From: Nanobdellota archaeon
GTDB taxonomy: Archaea > Nanobdellota > Nanobdellia > Pacearchaeales > GW2011-AR1
Assembly: GCA_018816205.1 (NCBI GenBank)
Contig: JAHIWJ010000183.1
Span: forward strand, 1 to 8,299
Direction: 5' to 3'
DNA length: 8,299 nucleotides
Below the pieces are notes generated by a model. That model was given only the letters and a program-made list of their open reading frames with translations. It searched no databases and was not told the DNA's origin. Position numbers and translations under genes: made by a program. Shown in pieces: positions 5,606 through 8,299 of this stretch (within the stretch, counting starts at the first letter, position 1; every line of letters starts with the position of its first letter).

Positions 5606-6043
5606 ATGGCAGAAGAACCAGAAGCGACACAACCCTTGTCTACAAATCTAATAGTCCTATCTCAGACGGAAATAAGGAACGAAGGACAAAAATTTAGTTA
5701 CGTAGATCATAGACAGCCTTATGCAATAGAATGCCCTGGCAGAACAGAAGCAAAACTTCCAAACACAAAAATTTGGCTAGTGCCAACATATTCTACAGCT
5801 CCGACTTACAGCCCAGATACTCGAGCAATAGATCGCCGGGACGGAACCAAATCGGACCCGTTGCCTGTTCAAGTAGGAAGAATCACTAATGCACACCCCT
5901 TAAACGCCAGCTGGAGATGCCAAAGAAGCAATCAAGAAGGTCCGGACTGCTATACCTGTATACAAAATGGGGGATATTTTTCACCAAAACCCCCAGAAAG
6001 AATCGCCAAGACGATAAAGGGAGCTAAAAAACGACACCCTTAA
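5606..6043 (+). CDS. Hypothetical Cys-containing protein, 145 aa
   Basis: No family is recognised. The protein has four Cys: C43 (ECPG), C105 (WRCQ), C115 and C118 (DCYTC). They could bind a metal or form disulfides, but the spacing does not match a standard zinc ribbon. Residues 53-77 include a Tyr/Thr/Pro-rich stretch (LVPTYSTAPTYSPDT), and the last 20 residues are strongly basic (KTIKGAKKRHP at the end), which would suit nucleic-acid binding. There is no signal peptide or membrane helix. The start is supported by a TATA box 25 bases upstream. The gene faces away from the MFS-like gene and ends 24 bases before the RNA methyltransferase, whose TATA box overlaps its stop codon. Confidence 0.6.
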   Translation: MAEEPEATQPLSTNLIVLSQTEIRNEGQKFSYVDHRQPYAIECPGRTEAKLPNTKIWLVPTYSTAPTYSPDTRAIDRRDGTKSDPLPVQVGRITNAHPLNASWRCQRSNQEGPDCYTCIQNGGYFSPKPPERIAKTIKGAKKRHP

Positions 6044-6050
6044 AATATAT
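6040..6050 (+). promoter_or_regulatory. TATA box of the RNA methyltransferase operon
   Basis: TTAAAATATAT overlaps the stop of the preceding gene and is centred 21-24 bases before the ATG at 6068. It probably drives the three-gene operon 6068-7934 as an mRNA with little or no leader. Confidence 0.55.
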
Positions 6051-6067
6051 CATTCCTTGTTTTTATT

Positions 6068-7051
6068 ATGACAATTATGACAAAATACAAATACACAATG
6101 AAACCCCTCTTCGAAGAACGCATGCATGCATTAATGCCTGACAAAACAGACTTCAAAGCTTACGAAAAAACAATTCACACGCCCCCATTAGATTTCATTC
6201 GCTGCAACACTCTAAAAATCTCTCCAGAAAAACTGCTTGAAAAGCTCAAGACAAAAGGCTGGCAGGTTTCACAGTTATATCCAAAACATCCAGAAATAAT
6301 GCTTATCACCTCAAACATCGGCCCTGGCGAGCTCGGCAACGCGCTTGAACATCAATTAGGATATTATTACATTCAGGAAGTTTCTTCAATGTTGCCGGTT
6401 ATCGCATTAGACCCAAAACCAGATGACTTGGTTCTTGACCTTTGCGCCTCGCCAGGAAGCAAAACAACTCAAATGGCTGCCTGTATGGAAAACAAAGGAA
6501 CAATAATCGCCAACGATTTGAAGATAGACAGAATCAGCATCCTTGTCTCAAACCTCGAAAGATGCGGAGTAACAAATTGCATCGTCACAAGAAAAGACGC
6601 AATTGCCTTCTGCACCCATTATTCCAAATCCTCTCTGCCCAAACTTGACAAAATTCTTCTCGACGTCCCTTGCTCAGGCGAGGGCACCCTGAGAAGCTCG
6701 CCAAAAACCTTCCTTCAATGGAATCCAAAAATGATTAAAAAGTTGTCAAGACAGCAAAAAAAATTTTTTGCATTCGCAGTTAAATGTTTGAAGCAGGGCG
6801 GAACTCTTGTCTATTCAACATGCACCCACTCGCCTGAAGAAAACGAGGAAGTTGTTTCATTCGCATTGGAAAATTTCCCAATCAAAGCTGAAACTGTACA
6901 CATCCCATTAAAGTCTCGTCCAGGTTTAACTGAATGGAAAAACGACAAATTCCACAAAGAGGTCTCCAAAGCCTGCCGCATCTACCCGCAGGACAATGAC
7001 AGCGAGGGTTTTTTTGTGAGTAAATTCACACTTTTAGGAGAGATCAAATGA
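6068..7051 (+). CDS. RNA m5C methyltransferase, NOL1/NOP2/Sun (NSUN) family
   Basis: This 327-aa enzyme should transfer a methyl group from S-adenosylmethionine to C5 of cytosine in tRNA or rRNA. An N-terminal region with RCNTL (45-49) and the family-typical [12 protein letters not shown] (99-110) precedes a Rossmann methyltransferase domain. Motif I is [12 protein letters not shown] (124-135), D150 follows motif I as the ribose-binding acid, motif [10 protein letters not shown] (199-206) carries C202, and motif [14 protein letters not shown] (250-261) carries C252. Both family Cys are present: by analogy with RsmB and Trm4, C252 forms the covalent bond and C202 aids release. The C-terminal [17 protein letters not shown] also fits. 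Archaeal Trm4-like tRNA enzymes are the nearest known type, but rRNA is possible. The ATG at 6068 suits the TATA spacing; ATGs at residues 4 and 11 are alternatives. It overlaps the Nudix gene by 4 bases and shares an operon with a PUA-like protein. Confidence 0.9.
   Translation: MTIMTKYKYTMKPLFEERMHALMPDKTDFKAYEKTIHTPPLDFIRCNTLKISPEKLLEKLKTKGWQVSQLYPKHPEIMLITSNIGPGELGNALEHQLGYYYIQEVSSMLPVIALDPKPDDLVLDLCASPGSKTTQMAACMENKGTIIANDLKIDRISILVSNLERCGVTNCIVTRKDAIAFCTHYSKSSLPKLDKILLDVPCSGEGTLRSSPKTFLQWNPKMIKKLSRQQKKFFAFAVKCLKQGGTLVYSTCTHSPEENEEVVSFALENFPIKAETVHIPLKSRPGLTEWKNDKFHKEVSKACRIYPQDNDSEGFFVSKFTLLGEIK
7036..7042 (+). promoter_or_regulatory. Shine-Dalgarno site of the Nudix gene
   Basis: AGGAGAG lies five bases before the ATG at 7048, inside the end of the methyltransferase gene. 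It supports re-initiation within the operon, in contrast to the leaderless first genes. Confidence 0.6.
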
Positions 7052-7479
7052 TAAACAAAATAGCAAAACTCCTCATCCCAAAATTCGTTAAAGCAACAGT
7101 AGCTTCAATAATCATAAAAAACAACAAAATCCTTCTAGAGAAAAGAAGCCCATTCCTTCCGGAACACGGAAAGTGGTGCCTTCCAGGAGGACACATTGGC
7201 TCAGGAGAAAAAGCAGAAACCGCAATAAAGAGAGAAATAAAGGAAGAGTTAGGATTAACAACAAACTCGCCAGAATTTTTAGGTTATTTTGATGAAATAA
7301 TTCCAGATATTGGAGTTTATGCAGTAGTCCTCGTCTTTAAAGCGAGAGTAGAGGGCAAAATCAAATTGCAAAGAATAGAAGTATCCAAATATGACTGGTT
7401 CACAAGAAAAGAATTAAAAAAACTCAGTATGGCTTTTCACCATCGAGAGATCATAGAAAAATTCTGGGAGAAAAAATGA
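7048..7479 (+). CDS. Nudix hydrolase
   Basis: The 143-aa protein carries a complete Nudix box at residues 48-70: G48, E54, R62-E63, E66-E67, G69 and L70, fitting GX5EX7REUXEEXGU. These residues bind the divalent metal and cleave a nucleoside diphosphate linked to another group. WCLPGGHI (43-50) just before it resembles the MutT/ADP-ribose-type core. The length is typical of single-domain MutT-like enzymes. The residues that would decide the substrate (oxidised dNTP, ADP-ribose, sugar nucleotide) are not diagnostic here. It overlaps both neighbours through ATGA junctions and has its own Shine-Dalgarno site, so it is probably translated in step with the RNA methyltransferase and the PUA-like protein. 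Confidence 0.92.
   Translation: MINKIAKLLIPKFVKATVASIIIKNNKILLEKRSPFLPEHGKWCLPGGHIGSGEKAETAIKREIKEELGLTTNSPEFLGYFDEIIPDIGVYAVVLVFKARVEGKIKLQRIEVSKYDWFTRKELKKLSMAFHHREIIEKFWEKK
7466..7470 (+). promoter_or_regulatory. Shine-Dalgarno site of the PUA-like gene
   Basis: GGGAG lies five bases before the ATG at 7476, within the end of the Nudix gene, and supports coupled translation. Confidence 0.5.
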
Positions 7480-7934
7480 AATTCCTAAACTCAAAACAAA
7501 AAAGAGCAATCCTCAAAGGGCTTGAAGAAGTCTACGGAATTACTGAACTGAATTATTTGCTCGTAGAATTCGGCAAGAAACGCCTGCGGGCGTTTTCAGG
7601 AAATCTCACAAGAGAAGAAATCCAACAGCTTTCTCAACTAACAAACATTGAGGTCATAGGCATGTACCTGATAAGCAGAAAAGACAATGACCTTCGCCTT
7701 AACTTCGACGCAGTCTCCCTGCTAAGAAATCAAATAACAAAAAGCATCACAGAAATAAACAAAGAACAATTAGCCCTTTGGATTCGCGGCCACGACCTCG
7801 ATATCGCAACAGAAAGAGGCATAGTCGTACTAAAGTTCCAAGACGAACTAGTCGGTATCGGTAAATCAAACACTGAAAAAATATTTAACTACGTCCCCAA
7901 AGAAAGGAAGATTAAAACTCCTGTGCCTTCATAA
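7476..7934 (+). CDS. Small PUA-like RNA-binding protein, NOL1/NOP2/fmu-associated ribosome biogenesis type
   Basis: The 152-aa protein has an alpha/beta N-terminal region (1-95) and a compact C-terminal domain (about 100-146). The latter has WIRGHDLD, a strand GIVVLKF, then ELVGIGK and [10 protein letters not shown]. The pattern W-x-G-x-D, V-V-L, x-G-x-G-K, N-Y-V-P-K-x-R is what I know from PUA-like domains that are fused to, or encoded beside, NOL1/NOP2/Sun methyltransferases (COG3270 type in archaea). Its likely job is binding the RNA substrate, for rRNA or tRNA maturation. The operon with an NSUN-type methyltransferase supports this. No catalytic residues are visible. It overlaps the Nudix gene by 4 bases and is the last gene of the operon. 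The family call is from motif memory plus context. Confidence 0.7.
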   Translation: MKFLNSKQKRAILKGLEEVYGITELNYLLVEFGKKRLRAFSGNLTREEIQQLSQLTNIEVIGMYLISRKDNDLRLNFDAVSLLRNQITKSITEINKEQLALWIRGHDLDIATERGIVVLKFQDELVGIGKSNTEKIFNYVPKERKIKTPVPS

Positions 7935-7943
7935 TCCTAAAAT

Positions 7944-7952
7944 TTTATATAT
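7944..7952 (+). promoter_or_regulatory. TATA box of the dockerin-like gene
   Basis: TTTATATAT is centred about 25 bases before the ATG at 7973, with no Shine-Dalgarno site between, so the mRNA is probably leaderless. It makes the last gene a separate transcription unit. Confidence 0.65.
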
Positions 7953-7972
7953 CTCACATCCCGCTTTAATAA

Positions 7973-8299
7973 ATGAAAAAAGGTGTTATCGTAGCAATAA
8001 TAATTATCCTCGCTGTGGTTATTTATCTTACTATTGCAGGATTTCAAAATAATTTAATGCTTGGCCCTAAAAAAATAATCAACCAGGGAAGCGATGAATT
8101 ATTAACTCTTCAAAACATCCCGGCAAATAAAGTCATCCCACACAGAACCCTCGACGGAAGAGGCGACCTGAACTGCGATTCTCTTGTCAGCTTCGGAGAC
8201 ATCAATCCATTTGTCCTTGCGTTGAGCAATCCAACTGCTTACGGAAATACTTTTCCCGGCTGCGATATAATGAATGGAGACATAAACTGCAATGGCCAA
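7973..8299 (+). CDS. Membrane-anchored protein with dockerin-like calcium-binding repeat (incomplete at window end)
   Basis: From the ATG at 7973 the frame is open for 109 codons to the last base of the window. Residues 4-23 (GVIVAIIIILAVVIYLTIAG) are a hydrophobic helix after two Lys, so an N-terminal membrane anchor or signal peptide; the rest should be outside the cell. From residue 64, GDLNCDSLVSFGDINPFVLA forms a dockerin-type EF-hand-like loop, with D65, N67, D69 and D76 at positions 1, 3, 5 and 12. A second one begins at G102 (GDINCNG) and is cut by the window edge. The linker NPTAYGNTFPGCDIMNGD is like that of dockerin-like repeats known from planctomycete and archaeal surface proteins. 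Dockerins bind cohesin domains or act as calcium-stabilised modules; no cohesin is seen here. The TATA spacing supports the start. What follows beyond the window is unknown. Confidence 0.75.
   Translation, partial: MKKGVIVAIIIILAVVIYLTIAGFQNNLMLGPKKIINQGSDELLTLQNIPANKVIPHRTLDGRGDLNCDSLVSFGDINPFVLALSNPTAYGNTFPGCDIMNGDINCNGQ

Noticed and set aside
8102..8299. Leftward open frame at the window end
   Set aside because: It is antisense to the dockerin-like gene, whose plus-strand frame has a TATA box, membrane anchor and calcium-loop motifs.

Overview
The window looks archaeal, most likely from an A+T-rich, small-genome lineage of the DPANN type (Woesearchaeota/Pacearchaeota-like). That placement is inference. 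It rests on TATA boxes about 25 bases before most start codons, almost no Shine-Dalgarno sites on first genes, and a NOL1/NOP2/Sun RNA methyltransferase in an operon with a small PUA-like ribosome-biogenesis protein. No rRNA, tRNA or CRISPR array was seen.

Layout: (1) 1-194 holds the start of a leftward zinc-ribbon gene that runs off the window (transposase-like N-terminus, strong Shine-Dalgarno) and a palindromic TATA region. (2) 195-671 is an orphan acidic protein. (3) 708-3119 is a complete family-B DNA polymerase of the E. coli Pol II type, with all exonuclease and polymerase motifs, some unusual motif residues and a probable in-frame insertion containing a perfect palindrome. (4) 3120-3314 is G+C-rich intergenic DNA with hairpins and copy 1 of a dispersed repeat. 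(5) 3315-4181 is a nucleotide-sugar dehydrogenase lacking its C-terminal domain. (6) Two leftward genes follow: a histidine phosphatase (4242-4778) and a six-helix half-size MFS-like protein with a His-rich tail (4817-5437). (7) Copy 2 of the dispersed repeat lies in the divergent promoter region before an orphan Cys-containing protein (5606-6043). (8) An overlapping three-gene operon encodes an RNA m5C methyltransferase, a Nudix hydrolase and a PUA-like protein (6068-7934). (9) From 7973 to the end runs an incomplete membrane-anchored protein with a dockerin-like calcium-binding repeat; it has no stop in the window.

How it works together: the clearest functional unit is the operon at 6068-7934, where ATGA overlaps and internal Shine-Dalgarno sites suggest coupled translation of an RNA-modification/ribosome-biogenesis pair with a Nudix gene between. 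The other genes appear to be single transcription units, each with its own TATA box and a probably leaderless mRNA. No defence system or other multi-gene novel system is evident. The best leads are the dispersed G+C-rich repeat, the palindromic insertion and motif changes in the polymerase, the truncated sugar dehydrogenase, and the dockerin-like surface protein.
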